Below are positions 10,801 through 24,900 of a stretch of DNA of 64,000 nucleotides, in pieces; position 1 is the stretch's first letter, and every line of letters begins with the position of its first letter. This DNA comes from Doryteuthis pealeii (taxonomy: Eukaryota > Mollusca > Cephalopoda > Myopsida > Loliginidae). The stretch covers positions 126,287,690 to 126,351,689 of the forward strand of contig CM042147.1 in NCBI GenBank assembly GCA_023376005.1, in the 5' to 3' direction. Below the pieces are notes generated by a model, which worked only from the letters and a program-made list of their open reading frames with translations, was not told where the DNA came from and searched no databases. The position numbers and the translations under genes are program-made.

Positions 10801-13800
10801 AAAACAGGGGTCAGTTAAGTTCACAGTGTGGCTTAAAGTGAGGGAGCTGAATGGTAAGTTGTGGTGCTCCAACCTCAGATGAAAAAATCAACTCCAGTCT
10901 AGGCACTATTAGGAAAAGGGGATAGATTCTCACTGTCCTGCTGAACTTATATAATAGGCCACATTGGTCTACTTGCTTTTACTTTAATTTAAACTGAAAT
11001 TTGATTCATTTTCAGTGTTCATTGTATTTTTTATATTGTCAATTTTTTGTTTACACAACAGTTATATGATATCAAGTATTCACATATCTAATACAAATAA
11101 TGTGCACACAGTTACAGAGATGCTGATAAGTAACGTCCTGTCCTGATATAAAAATCTAAAAGGACGCGAGTAAAATCATATCCATCCATCCCAATGTTTT
11201 TCTTTTTTCTTTCCTCACCATTTCAAGCTAACTATAAATACATTTCAATAGTTTCTTTGAAACGAATTACACCAGGATAGGTTACAAGGTAGGAGTTAGG
11301 TGGCTTTAGTTGTTTCCCCAGATCATAAATAAAAACCCTACAATTTATTAAGAAACTTTAGTTGGGACCCATAGATTTTCCCGGGACTCATTCAAAGCAA
11401 TTATGTGTATCCCAGACGCACTAAATCAAAAAACTATCAGCATCACTGCAGTTATGTGATATCAAGTATTCTTATCTAATACAAATAATGTGCACACAGT
11501 TGTATGGCATATTCTACAGCACAGCCGTGGTGGGGATGATGGCAAAACTGAAGAATCATTTAATAATGATTGGGAATGACTAAAAAAAAAAAAGCAGTAT
11601 ATTTATGAGGAAGGTGCGTCACGTCTCCTGCCTCAAAAATTGCTACCCGGTCGGGACTATTAATATAACGACCCAGCTCAGTNATGCAACAAGTATTTAA
11701 GTTTAATGTAATAAAATATCATATTGAATTAGAAAGTCTATAAGAAACTTAATAGGAATGCAGATTAAAATATTTGAAAGGGTATAATAGAAAAATAGAA
11801 CAACTGAAATTTTCTCTTACATCACTCCTGTCTTTCATTGCTAAATTTTTCTAATTTAACTATTTAGTTAAATTAGGAAGTAAAAAATAAAATTAGTTAT
11901 TTCTTCTTGTTAATGGATTTCTTTTAAGATTTATCAAGATTTTTTCTCATATTTATCAAAATAAAACCAAACAATTTGAAATAAATAATACCAAGCACAT
12001 ATTTATTAAAATCAAATCTTTAATATCAATATGCAAATTAGATTTCCTATTCACGCTGTAAACTGCTATTTTGTTGTATATATAAATACAATTGCATGTT
12101 ATCGGTATGCAGATAAGGCCAACAGTATTAATAAAATTTCTTATTTTTTTAACTGGACTTTAGATCCATACAATTTGTATTTTCTATGTTAATTCAACAA
12201 GGCTTACCACACATAAGAATATTCAGATATGTCACACACACCCTCCATTGTAGGCAGAATACAATGCTGCAGACAGATAAATAACCCATTATTCTCAGAA
12301 TAAAACTGTATAATGAATTAATCAATATTCCAGAATAAGATCCCAATTTTGAATACTCAGAGATACAGTAATTGAGAATAATCCATCATTCCAGAATAAG
12401 ATCATATTCTGGAATAATCAATATTCATGAACAAAAGAAAAAGAGAAAAGAGAAAAAGAAGGAAGAAAAGGAGAAAAGAAGAAGAAAGAAAGAAAAGAAA
12501 GAAAAGAAAAGAAAAGAAAGAAAGAAAAGGAGAAAAGAAGAAAGAAAAGGAGAAAAGAAAGAAAGAAGAAGAAAGAAAAGAAAAGAAAGAAAGAAGAAAA
12601 AAGGAGAAAGAAAGAAAGAAAGAAAGAAGGAGAAAGAAAGAAAGAAAGAAAGAAAAGGAAAAAGAAGAAAGAAAGAAAAGGAGAAAAGAAAGAAAGAAAG
12701 AAAGGAGAAAAGAAAAGAAAAAGGAGAAAAGAAGAAAGAAAAGGAGAAAAGAAGAAAGAAAAGGAAGAAAGAGAAGAAAGAAAGAAAAGGAGAAAAGAAA
12801 GAAAAAAGGAGAAAAGAAAGAAAAAAAAAGAGAAGAAGAAAGAGAAAGAAAGAAAGAAGAGAAAGAAAGAAGAAAAAGAAGAGAGAAGAAAAAAAAGAAA
12901 AGAAAGAAAGAAAGAAAGAAAAAAAAGAAAGAAAGAAAAAAAGAGAAAAGAAAGAAAAAAGAAGAAAGAAAAAAAGAGAAAGAAAGAAAAAAGAGAAAAG
13001 AAGAAAAAAAAGAAAGAAAAAGAGAAAGAAAGAAAAAAGAGAAAGAAAAAGAAAGAAAAAGAAAGAAAGAAAGAGAAAAAGAAAAGAAGAAAGAAAAAAG
13101 AAAAAGGAGAAAAGAAAAGAAAAAAAAATAGATCAAGCACAAAGCACAAATTATTAATACTGCCTCTGATCATTCATTCCTGTAGTAAATTTAGAAAATC
13201 TCTGGTGCAACTAGAAGTTAATTAGTCAACTGACCAGCAAATATCAATCAACCTGTTCAGACCTTGAAAAAAAAAGGCATGAATCCACAACCCTTTGCAT
13301 TTTTTATATGTACAAAATGAAGGTGTTAGGTAGTGCCACGTTATCAGAATTTAAATAAAAAAATCAAACTGAGTTCAAATTTCAACTGAAACTGCTGTGT
13401 GTTCACTTCATTCAAACATTTTTTGTGGGGAAAGGCATGAATTCAATTCTCCCTGTGCTCTGTCATATCAGCAAATATCTTCACACAATATACTGACTAT
13501 AAATGAATATATCTGATAAACTTACTTAATTCATGAAGTTACTGTTGATGTAAGTAGTGTGATGTAGTTTCGGTTACAGACAAATAGAGACCAAATCTTT
13601 TATTAATAGACTAGTGAATTTGCGGTGCATTAGCTTGGCTTTTGTGCTATGCACCCTTGGCTCTATAGAATAGAAACCCCCTTAACTTGTCTCTTCTAAG
13701 GAGGGCTATTCAAAACTATCCATCTTATATCTATCTATTTCAATTTGTTCATATTTATCTATATTACTTTAAATACTAAGATTTTTTTTTATCATGTTTG

Positions 13801-15948
13801 TTTAATGTCTTGTTTAAATAGACAATAGTTTAAATAAACAAGAATTACGACAAAAAAGATGCGACCCCCCCCCCAAATACATTTACTTGTCGAAAATATC
13901 TATCTATCTTCTATTTATCTCCATTTGTTCATATCTATCTATATTATTTTGTTTGTTTATCTATATATCTATCTCAGTCTATTCCAAACTATATATCCAT
14001 CTTCATATCTAAACAAGAATTACGACAAATTACGATAAATAAACAAGAATTACGACGAACTGGGGTTGTTATTTTGATAGTCACTGGGTAGCAATTTTTG
14101 AGGCAGGAGACCGGGATGCACTTCATCCTAAATTACCAAAAAGAAAGTTTACTCTAAAAAAAACAAAAAACAAAAAAAAAAACAAAAACAAATGTCTTCT
14201 TTTATTCCCTTTTTTCTTACCTTCATTTCTAGAATCCAAAGTTTCATCTGAATGTTTTGAATAAATTTCTGATGGGAGAAAGTCTTCATCATAATCGTCA
14301 TCCACTGCTTCCATTGTTACATTTTTAAATTGGTTTTCAACCTGTGCAACATCTTCAATGAAAACAAAAACAATACAAAAAATAATTGACTTGACTTCAT
14401 ATGATATTCCAACTACTAACTAGTATCAATTACATACTTATCCGGTAATCTGAACATTAGCTACATAAATGAGAGTAATCTCCCCTTGTTTGTTTCACTT
14501 TTGATCGGCCATTTTTATTTCACCGTAAATCTACACTGAAAATACGAATTTGTTTGAATCAATACAACTGCATGTTTTAACATGAAAATATCATAAAATG
14601 TGTTCTTAATTGTGCTTGCACATTATTTGAAATGAACTTAATTGTTATTAAGAACACATTTTATGATATTTAATTCTTCCAGGATAAAAAAAAGATATGA
14701 AGGAAATAGTATGGGTAGGTGAAAAGGCAAAATTTCTATTTTCTAAACGAAAATGACCAACTTTACCAATATTTACTTTCTTTATTTCTCCATTTTTATA
14801 ACTGGAGCTCTTATTTGACTAGAAATAGTTGTTATGTGTTATTAGGGGTTATTTGGAAATAATTTGCAGAAGAATTTCTCATGCATAGTCCTAAGAGGAG
14901 TGTTTTCATAAATGAACTGGAAAGAGTGTAAAAAAAAAAAAAAAAAAAAAGGAGCAAATAAATGCTTACCGGATGTGTCATCTTCCGCTTTTTGGACAAG
15001 CATATTCCGAATTTCTTCCACCCACTGATAGATGATATTTTCTCCAAGATTCTCACTACACACACAAAAAAAATAAATAAAATAAAATAAAAATTTAAAT
15101 AAATACTTATCTTAAATAATTAATAGGTGGCCTATTAACTATGTACAGAAAGTGTAGAATTCAAAAGCTAACTGGTAATTCTTTAGAAAAAAGAGTCATG
15201 GAAAATACCCATTAAAATTATTCATGTTTGTATTGAGATGTTTATTCCTGAAACATTTACACACAAAAAAAAAAAATTTAAAAAAAGACATAATTAGGTG
15301 TTAGTACACATAACATTTATAGGACAGGTTTAGCTTAGTCGGTAGAGCGTCCAACTAGAAACCACAAGGTTCCGGATTCAATACTGGCCCTCGCCAACTC
15401 GGCGTATGAGTAGCACAGGGATCTGTGCAATAAAGTGAAGAGCTGATGGTAGGTGTGGCGCTCCACCTCAGACCCCAAAACAATCTCCTTGGTCTAGCGC
15501 AAGTGAAAAGGGGATAGACTCCGTCACTGTCTGGCTGATACCGACTTTACGCCACCCTGACAACTTTATGCCACCCTGACAACTTTATGCCACCCTGACA
15601 ACTTTACTTTTACTTACACGTGACATTCAGAACTTTTTAGCTGTTCTCTGATTGGTTGGTCCAGTCATAGTAGTCCTAGATTGCCTGCAAACGAAAATGG
15701 CTCTGCATGAGTAGGATGTGACACAACACCAGTTTCTTAAGCAGAGTTTAACAGGTTTGAATTCAGAGTTTCCCCTTCTCCTAGTGTGGTTGCCTAACCA
15801 AGGTTAAAAAACCCAGTCTGCTTTACTAATTACCCATAGCTGGAGGGAGAATACTTGGATGCATACATTTCCCAAGGGCATTAGTGCTATGTGAAATGCA
15901 AACAGGTTTGTCCAGGATTTCTTATGATGAGAACAATTACACCACGTG

Positions 15949-15997
<49 letters not shown>

Positions 15998-18900
15998 GAA
16001 TGAAGTGACAAATAAAAGTTTTAGCTTTTATTTGGGAACAATATTACTACTAATGATTTCCTGCTAAAAGCATTCATCAGGTAAACGAAATAGTTTTTTT
16101 TTTAAATGACAGAAACGGTGTAAATGGTCAAATGTGTGCGTTTTTTAACTGTATTCTCGTGTTGCATGTTTACATGTTTACGTGATGTCAAATGCTCTTT
16201 TTGTTTGTACATGTGCATATTTCTGTTTGTGTGTATGTGTATGATGTCATGCGCGTGCGCATGGAAATGCGTGAAGGCTATGATGATATGATTGTGTGTA
16301 TGTATTTTTGTTTGTGTGTATGTATGTGATGTCGTGCATGTGCGCGTGGGAATGTATGAAGGCTGTGATGATATAATTGTCTCCACGTGCGCGTGTGTGC
16401 GTATTTGTGTTTGGTATTTTTGGTTGCGTATGTTATGTGCAATTAATATAATGTATTTTTTAATTATGCTGTTAATAATAATGACTATATTATGTATTGC
16501 GTTGGTGATGCAATGTGAACGTTATATTTGTATATTATTGTACAATGTAGACAGGTAGAGGGAAAGATACTTACAGTTTGGCGGTTCTGTTGCAGTGTTT
16601 AATAATTTTTTTAAATTTTTTTATTTTTTTTAAATAGAATAATTGGGTGGAAGAGGTGTGTGTGGGTTATGTATATGGATCGAAGTGTGATAGTAGGTGT
16701 TTATTTTAATATTTATATATGATAGTAGGTGTTTATTTATATATATATATATATATGGCTGCACCACTTGGGCTCTATACAAAATACTTAAAGAAAAAAA
16801 GCTAGATGGAAACTACACTGCATGCTATCTTGAACAAATCTTGAAAGCAGCAATCCGCAAAAAAGCAGCTGTATGGCCACTTACCTCTTATCACACAAAC
16901 CATCCAAGTAAGACAAATAAAACATGCTGGAAAATCTGGAGAAGCTAGGACGAACTCATGTGTGATGTTCTCTTGTGGACACCTACACATCGACATTAGT
17001 GTAGGCCACATTTAATAAAACAGACCGTATAAGCAGACAAACTTCTACTTTTGCTTTGTGAAAGATAACTGCTTGTCCTGAGTAATTATTCATGATTCAC
17101 TTTGTGACGGCCTTTACACGCAAAGCGATGTGTGTATTAAAACAGTTAAAATCCCCTTCCCATTCTGTAAGTGAAGACAGCCTAATGGTTACGGTGCTGG
17201 ACTGGCACCCAACCGATCGGATTTCAATTCCGGCTGTAGGTAGCTTACAAAATGTCTAGCCACACTGAGGAGACTTGATAAGTCAAAACACGTGTCTGTG
17301 GATGACCCTATATATGCCCCCCATCCCCTAGGGTTGAGCACTCTGGGGGGATCTTGCTGACGGCCGCCAACTCAAGCGTAAACGCAACGCTCTTCTAAGG
17401 AATGGAGCACTTTGTGACGGCCTTTACACGCAAAGCGATGTGTGTATTAAAACAGTTAAAATCCCCTTCCCATTCTGTAAGTGAAGACAGCCTAATGGTT
17501 ACGGTGCCGGACTGGCACCCAACCGATCGGATTTCAATTCCGGCTGTAGGTAGCTTACAAAACGTCTAGCCACACTGAGGAGACTTGATAAGTCGAAACA
17601 CGTGTCTGTGGATGACCTATATATGCCCCCATCCCCTAGGGTTGAGCACTCTGGGGGGGATCTTGCTGACGGCCGCCAACTCAAGCGTAAACGCAACGCT
17701 CTTCTAAGGAATGGAGCACTTTGTGACGGCCTTTACACGCAAAGCGATGTGTGTATTAAAACAGTTAAAATCCCCTTCCCATTCTGTAAGTGAAGACAGC
17801 CTAATGGTTACGGTGCCGGACTGGCACCCAACCGATCGGATTTCAATTCCGGCTGTAGGTAGCTTACAAAACGTCTAGCCACACTGAGGAGACTTGATAA
17901 GTCGAAACACGTGTCTGTGGATGACCCTATATATATATATATATGAGATAAAAAAGATAGTTTAGCTTTATAACTACTTACATGTATATTTCCTCTAATT
18001 TGGCTTCTAACTGATTTCTCGGTTGTCCTCTCAGCCAGGGACAACTATACAAAAAATAAATCAAATAAATTAATAGATATTGCAGAATACAAACAATATA
18101 CTATAATAAATTATACATGTGAAAAAAAAAAAAAAAATGTTTCTCTTCTACATTTTTGATCAGTCCTTAAAATTATCAATAAAAATGCATCAAAATAAAA
18201 ATTATCAATAAAAATGGATTGAAATAAAAATTATCAATAAAAATGGATTGAAATAAAAATTATCAATAAAAATGGATTGAAATAAAAATTATCAATAAAA
18301 ATAAAAATGCATTAGAATAAAAAAAATTATCAATAGCAATGTGTTAAACTACAAAATAATAATTAATAATGGATTAAAAAAAAATTATCATAAAAACGGA
18401 TTAAAATAAAAATTATGAATAGATATGGATTGAAATAAAAAATTATCAATAGATATAGATTGATATAGATTGAAATAAAAATTATCAATAGATATGGATT
18501 GAAATAAAAATTATCAATAGAAAAGCATTAAGATAAAAAAAAATTATTGATAAAAATGTATTAAAATAAAAATTTATCAAAGAATATAATGTTTCAGTTC
18601 TTTTTGCTATGTCATTGTATAATTTATTATCATTTCATTATGAAAGGATGTTTTTAATTATTTATGTTCATTTTTTTTTCAAGGGAAATAAAAACAAAAA
18701 TTTAACATTTTAATTACTTTGTATGATTATAAATTCTGGTGTTCAACTCTTCAAGCCAACTTAAAACATCTCACAGAAGATTGTAGGGAAAAACATGGAT
18801 AATTTTGAAGGGAAAAAGATAAGGACAAATTTGTAGGGGAGAACATATATGGACAATTTTGAAGGAAAAACATATAGGGATAATTTTGAAGGAAAAACAT

Positions 18901-21900
18901 ATAGGGATAATTTTGTGGGGGAAATACATGTAGAGATAATTTGTATATGGGGGAACATGTAGTGATAATTTGTGAGAGAAAACCATGTAGGGATAATTTG
19001 GGAAGGCATGAAGGGATAATTTTGTGTGGGGGTGGACATGTAGGGATAATTTGGGGGGGGCATAAAGGGATAATTTTGTGGGTGGGGGACATGTAGGAAT
19101 AATTTTATAGGGGAAAACATGTAGGGATAATTTTATAGGGAAAAACATGTAGGGATAATTCTATAGGGAAAAACCATGTAGGGATAATTTTATAGGGAAA
19201 AACCATGTAGGGATAATTTTGTGGGGAAAAACCATGTAGGGATAATTTTGTGGGGAAAAACATATACAGATAATTTTACTGAAAATTGTAGGGAAATTTA
19301 TTGATTTATTTATCCAATTTATTCTTACTAGCAAGTATATGCAACAAGTATTTAAGTTTTAATGTAATAAAATATCATATTGAATTAGAAAGTCTAATAA
19401 AACTTAATAGGAATGCAGATTAAAATATTTGAAACAGTATAATAGAAAAATAGAACAACTGAAATTTTCTCTTACATCACTCCTGTCTTTCATTGCTAAA
19501 TTTTCCTAATTTAACTATTTAGTTAAATTAGGAAGTAAAAGAATAAAATTAGTTATTTCTTCTTGTTAATGGATTTCTTTTAAGATTTATTGAAGAGTTT
19601 TTTTTCTCATATTTATCAAAATAAAACTAAACAATTCGAAAATAAATAATACCAAGCACATATTTATTAAAATCAAATCTTTAATATCAATATGCAAATT
19701 AGACTTCCCATTCATGCTGTAAACTGCTATTTTGTTGTATATATAAATACAATTGCATATTATTGGTATGCATATAAGGCCAACAGTATTAATAAAATTT
19801 CTTATTTTTTTCAGCTGGACTTTAGATCCATACAATTTGTATTTTCTATGCCAATTCAACAAGGCTTACCACACATAGAATATTCAGATATGTCACACAT
19901 ACCCTCCATTGTAGGCAGAATACAATGCTGCAGACAGATAAATAACCCATTATTCTCAGAATAAAACTGTATAATGAATTAATCAATATTCCAGAAGAAG
20001 ATCCCAATTTTGAATACTCAGAGATACAGTAATTGAGAATAATCCATTATTCCAGAATAAGATCATATTCTGGAATAATCAATATTCATGAACAAAAAAA
20101 GAAAGAAAGAAAGAAAGAAAAAGAGAAAAAAAAGGAAAAGAGAAAAAAGAGAAAGAAAGAAAAAAGAGAAAGAAAGAAAAAAGAGAAAGAGAAAAAAAAG
20201 AGAAAGAGAAAAAAGGAAAAGAAAGAAAAAGAAAGAAAAAGAAAGAAAAAAAAGAAAAAGAAAGAAAAAAAAGAAAGAAAGAAAGAAAAAGAAAGAAAGA
20301 AAGAAAAAGAAAGAAAGAAAGAAAAAGGAAGAAAAAAAGAAAAAGGAAGAAAAAAAGAAAAACAAAAGGCATGAATCCACAACCCTTTGCATTTTTTATA
20401 CAAAATGAAGGTGTGAGGTAGTGCAACAGTTATCAGAATTTCAAAAAGAAAATCAAACTGAGTTCAAATTTCAACTGAAACTGCTTGTGTTCACTTCATT
20501 CAAACATTTTTTGTGGGGAAAGGCATGAATTCAATTCTCCCTGTGCTCTGTCATATCAGCAAATATCTTCGCTCAATGATAATGACTATAAATGAAATAC
20601 TCATTGATAAACTTACTTAATTCCTGAAATTACTGTGATGTAAGTAGTGATGTAGTTTTGGTTACAGACCAAATCTCTTATTAATAGACTAGTGAATTTG
20701 CAGTGCATAGCTTGCCTTTGTGCTATGCACCCTTGGCTCTCATAGAATAGAATCACCTTAACTTGTCTCTTGAACATTTAGTTGGTTGGTTGGATTTTAC
20801 AGCATGTCAACCTTTGGGTCATTTTATGCTGAAGACATTTTTGTTTTATTTTTGGTCATTCAAATTTCTTTAAAATTAATTTTTATTTATCTTTTTTAAA
20901 TCTCATTTGTTTTTTTTTAACCTATAGATGGGAACCTAACAGGTATTAGCACTGAGTGAAATGGCAATTTGGACCCGAGGGAAATGGCAATCAAGGGGCA
21001 CTCGGTCAGAGTGGACCCGAGGGAAATGGCAATCAGGGGCACTAGGTCAGAGTGGCCGAGGGAAATGGCAATCAAGGGGCACTAGGTCAGAGTGGAGAGG
21101 GAAATGGCAATCAAGGGGCACTCGGTCACAGTGGACCCGAGGAAATGGCAATCAAGGGGTCAGAGTGGACCCGAGGGAAATGGCAATCAAGGGGCAGTCA
21201 GAGTGGACCCGAGGGAAATGGCAATCAAGGGGCACTAGGTCAGAGTGGACCGAGGGAAATGGCAATCAAGGGGCACTCGGTCACAGTGGACCCGAGGGAA
21301 ATGGCAATCAAGGGCATCAGAGTGGACCCGAGGGAAATGGCAATGAAGGGGCACTCGGTCAGAGTGGACCCGAGGGAAATGGCAATCAAGGGCATCGGTC
21401 AGAGTGGCCGAGGGAAATGGCATGGCAATCAAGGGGCACTAGGTCAGAGTGGACCCGAGGGAAATGGCAATCAAGGGGCACCAGAGTGGACCCGAGGGAA
21501 ATGGCAATAAGGGGCACTCTCACAGTGGACCCGAGGGAAATGGCAATCAAGGGGCACTCGGTCACAGTGGACCCGAGGGAAATGGCAATCAAGGGGCACT
21601 CGGTCACAGTGGACCCGAGGGAAATGGCAATCAAGGGGCACTCGGTCACAGTGGACCTGAGTGAAATGGCAATCAAGGGGCACTCGGTCACAGTGGACCT
21701 GAGTGAAATGGCAATGAAGGGGCACTCGGTCACAGTGGACCTGAGTGAAATGGCAATGAAGGGGCACTCCACACTCCCTAGAGCTCTAAAAATGGAACCT
21801 CGCCACCAGATACAGTTTTCCATTGAAACAGTAAACATGGTTAGGCATGAACTCAACCCAAATCTCACCATGAGATACATCAGGAACGTCAGCATTGTTA

Positions 21901-24900
21901 GAAGGAAGAAAGATGCCTCTCTGTCTGTTCTGGTCAGGGCATAAAGTAAAAAGTCGTCAGGGTGGCCTAAAGTCAATATCAGCCAGACAGCAAAGGAGTC
22001 TATCTCCTTTTCACTAGAACTAGACCAAGGAGATTGATTTTGCGTCTGAGGTGGAGTGCTACACCTACCATCAGCTCCTCACTTTACACAGACCCCTGTA
22101 CTACTTATACGCTGAACTGGTGAGGGCTGGTATCGACCCCGGAAGCTTGTGGTTCCTAGTCGACCCTCTACTGACTAAACTAAACCGCCCTGTTCAGGGC
22201 ATAGGAACAGCCAAATTATTAAAGGGAAATGAAGGGCAGAAGATGGATTTGAATCTGGTCTACCATGTTTTTGAAATTCATGAATTAAGAAATAGGTTGG
22301 TTGGATTTTACGTCATGTCAACCCTTGTTGGGTTATTTTATGCCAAAGACATTTTGCTTTATTCATTGTTGAGTATTCAATTTTTTTTTTTTAATTTTTT
22401 TTTTTTTACCAAACTCAATTTTTTAAAACCCATTTTTAATACTCATTTTTGTTATCTAGTTAACCCATAGACCCTAAAAAGTACTATCACTCTGGGTCAA
22501 GGTGGACCTGGGAGTAATGGCAGTAAATGGGTACTCCCATTCCCAGAGTTCCAGAATTAGAACACTAGATTCAGTTTAATGTGATACCCAGGACTCTAAG
22601 AACCTTAGCACATATGATAAAAAAACGGTTGTGGAATTACCATAATGGCAATTAGGGTTGGAACAATCATACAGGTGCTAAAGATTTACATGACCAGCTG
22701 ATTGGTCAGAGGGGGGGGGGCTCTCTGACTGACCGTCCAGTCCACATAAGAGCCAAAGTGGAGTGCTGCAAGTCATGGACTGCTCAGCCACCAAGATTCC
22801 ATCTTTAAGCATCATAGGTCGCCACCCATGACCAACAGGTAGACCTATGGGTGGGAGGGGAGTCTATTTTAGTCCTCTGCAGAGGTGCAGTTGGTGTATT
22901 CTACAGCCACAGCCAACAGGGCAAGATGCATGTAGGTGGAGAGCCATGCCAACTGCCAATCTGACCCATCGGCAAATTCCTCTCCTTATTTCATAGGTAT
23001 ATATATTTACCAACCCCTCCGCATGAGCAGGATGTGACACAAGTGACTTAAGCGGAATTCAACAGGTTTGAATTCAGAGTTTTCCTTCTCCTAGACCGGT
23101 TGTCTAACCAAGGTTAAAGAGCCCAGTCTGCCCTACTATTTATCCATAGCTGGAGGGAGAGTAGGATTCATACCTTTCCCAAGGGTATCAGCGCTAAGTG
23201 AAATGCAATTACCACATCCAGGATTTGAACTCGGGGCGACGAGTTCATTTCCCTTTAACCATTACACCATGCGCTTTTATTTCATAGGTATATGTTGTAA
23301 TAGGTTGTATCAGTGCTGCTGTATGGCTGTACCACTTGGACCCTAATGAGGCACGTTGAGAATAAAATACATGGGAGCTGCACAAGAATGCTGCGTGTGG
23401 TCTTGAACAAGTCGTGGAAACAGTACCCCACAAGGAAGCAGCTGTACGGCCACCTGCCCCCTATCTCACAAACCATCCGAGTGAGACGGACAAGACATGC
23501 TGGACACTGCTAGAGGAGCAAGGACAAACTCATAAGTGACATTCTCCTGTGGAAGCCAGCACATGGACATACTAACGTGGACCGCCCAACAAGGACCTAC
23601 ATTGCACGGATACTAGATGCCGTGCAGAGGACCTCCCTGTGGCAATAAATGACAGAGAAGGTTGGCGAGAGATTGTCATGGACATCTGTGCTAATTGCAC
23701 GATATGATGATGATGCTATGTTGTAATCTAACAAAGGTTACTAAATGAGAAATAACCAAATGGAGGTTGGATATAAAATGAATCTTTATGACACTAACAA
23801 ATACAATAATTGCCAGCAGCGTGAAGAAATAAGAAAAAAATAGCTGTGTATTGTATAAGAACATAATAAAATAGAATGTAATGAATTATGTGCTACAATA
23901 CATTATAATGCTTAATAGTTCATAGATAATATTTTTCTTTGGCGTAATAAATTTGGAAACTTTAATGTTTTTAATGAACTTATTAACATGAGCGTATTTA
24001 TTTGTTATCTATTTAATTTATTATTTTCTTTGTGTGTTGAATTTTTTCGTTGTGCAGACGGAGAGAATTTTTAATTTATTATTTTTTCTTTTATTCATTC
24101 ATTCATTCATTCGTCATCCTTTCTTTACTTTTACTATTTTTGTGAATTAAATATTATATAGATTGTTATTGCATTATTCATTGCAAAGGCAACAATAGGA
24201 TTTATATGAAATAAAATTGCAAATCATCCTTTCTTGCTAGTACAAATAAGTGGTATCAGACTCCTCAGTCAGTATATTTTTTGGTTTGTTTTGTTTTACA
24301 GCATATCAACCTCAGTGGGTCATTTAATGCCGATAAGGTTTTGAAATAGATCAATTCTTAATGGATAATAATTTTTTTTTTAAAATACATTTTTCTATTT
24401 AACCCATAGATGGAACCCTCAGTCAGTATAACCCTGTATTTATGAGGATTGTTCATAAGTAGGGTATATTTATTTATATTTATATTTATACAGTTAGGAA
24501 TTTTTATATATCCGTAGTGATGCTGATAGCTTTTTGATTTAGTGCGTCCTGGGATGCACATATTTGCTTTGAATGAGTTCCCAGGAAAATTTATGTGTCC
24601 CAACTAAAGCCGTCTAAATACTACCTTGTAACCTATCCTGTGTAATTCATTTCTAAGAAACTATAGAAATGTATTTACAGTTAGCTTGAAATAGTGAAGG
24701 AAGAAAAAAGGAAAACACTGGTATGCATGGATTTGATTTTACTGCGTCCTTTTAGATCTTTATGTGTCAGGGACGTAGGACGCGTACCTATCAGCATCTC
24801 TGTATTAGGCTCTTTATTGTCTCTGTGGATGTAATGAAAATAATATACCTCGAGGCTCAAAGCGTGCGCGGACGAGTCTGGCTTGCAGGGTCATCGCGGG

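Larger units (their letters stand above)
11309..19338. repeat. Right copy of the segmental duplication, interrupted by a Helitron-containing block
   Basis: 11309-11682 corresponds to 1-381 and 13707-19338 to about 382-6738. Between them lies the 11684-13706 block that is absent on the left. The copies also differ by a ~1.6-kb piece (about 1630-3250, only on the left), a ~750-bp GT-rich insertion at an AT microsatellite (15993-16738, only on the right) and SINE copy number (two units left, three right). Confidence 0.8.

Noticed and set aside
12372..13157. Long open frames (246-261 codons) of Lys/Arg/Glu or Phe/Ser/Leu on both strands
   Set aside because: Pure consequence of a GAAA-rich purine tract; several frames are open on both strands at once and there is no gene-like composition.
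20961..21944. 327-codon repeat protein (EMAIKGHSVTVDPR units)
   Set aside because: The minisatellite unit is 42 bp and so keeps frame; the flanks belong to a non-coding retroposon, and indels in the first half shift units among frames.
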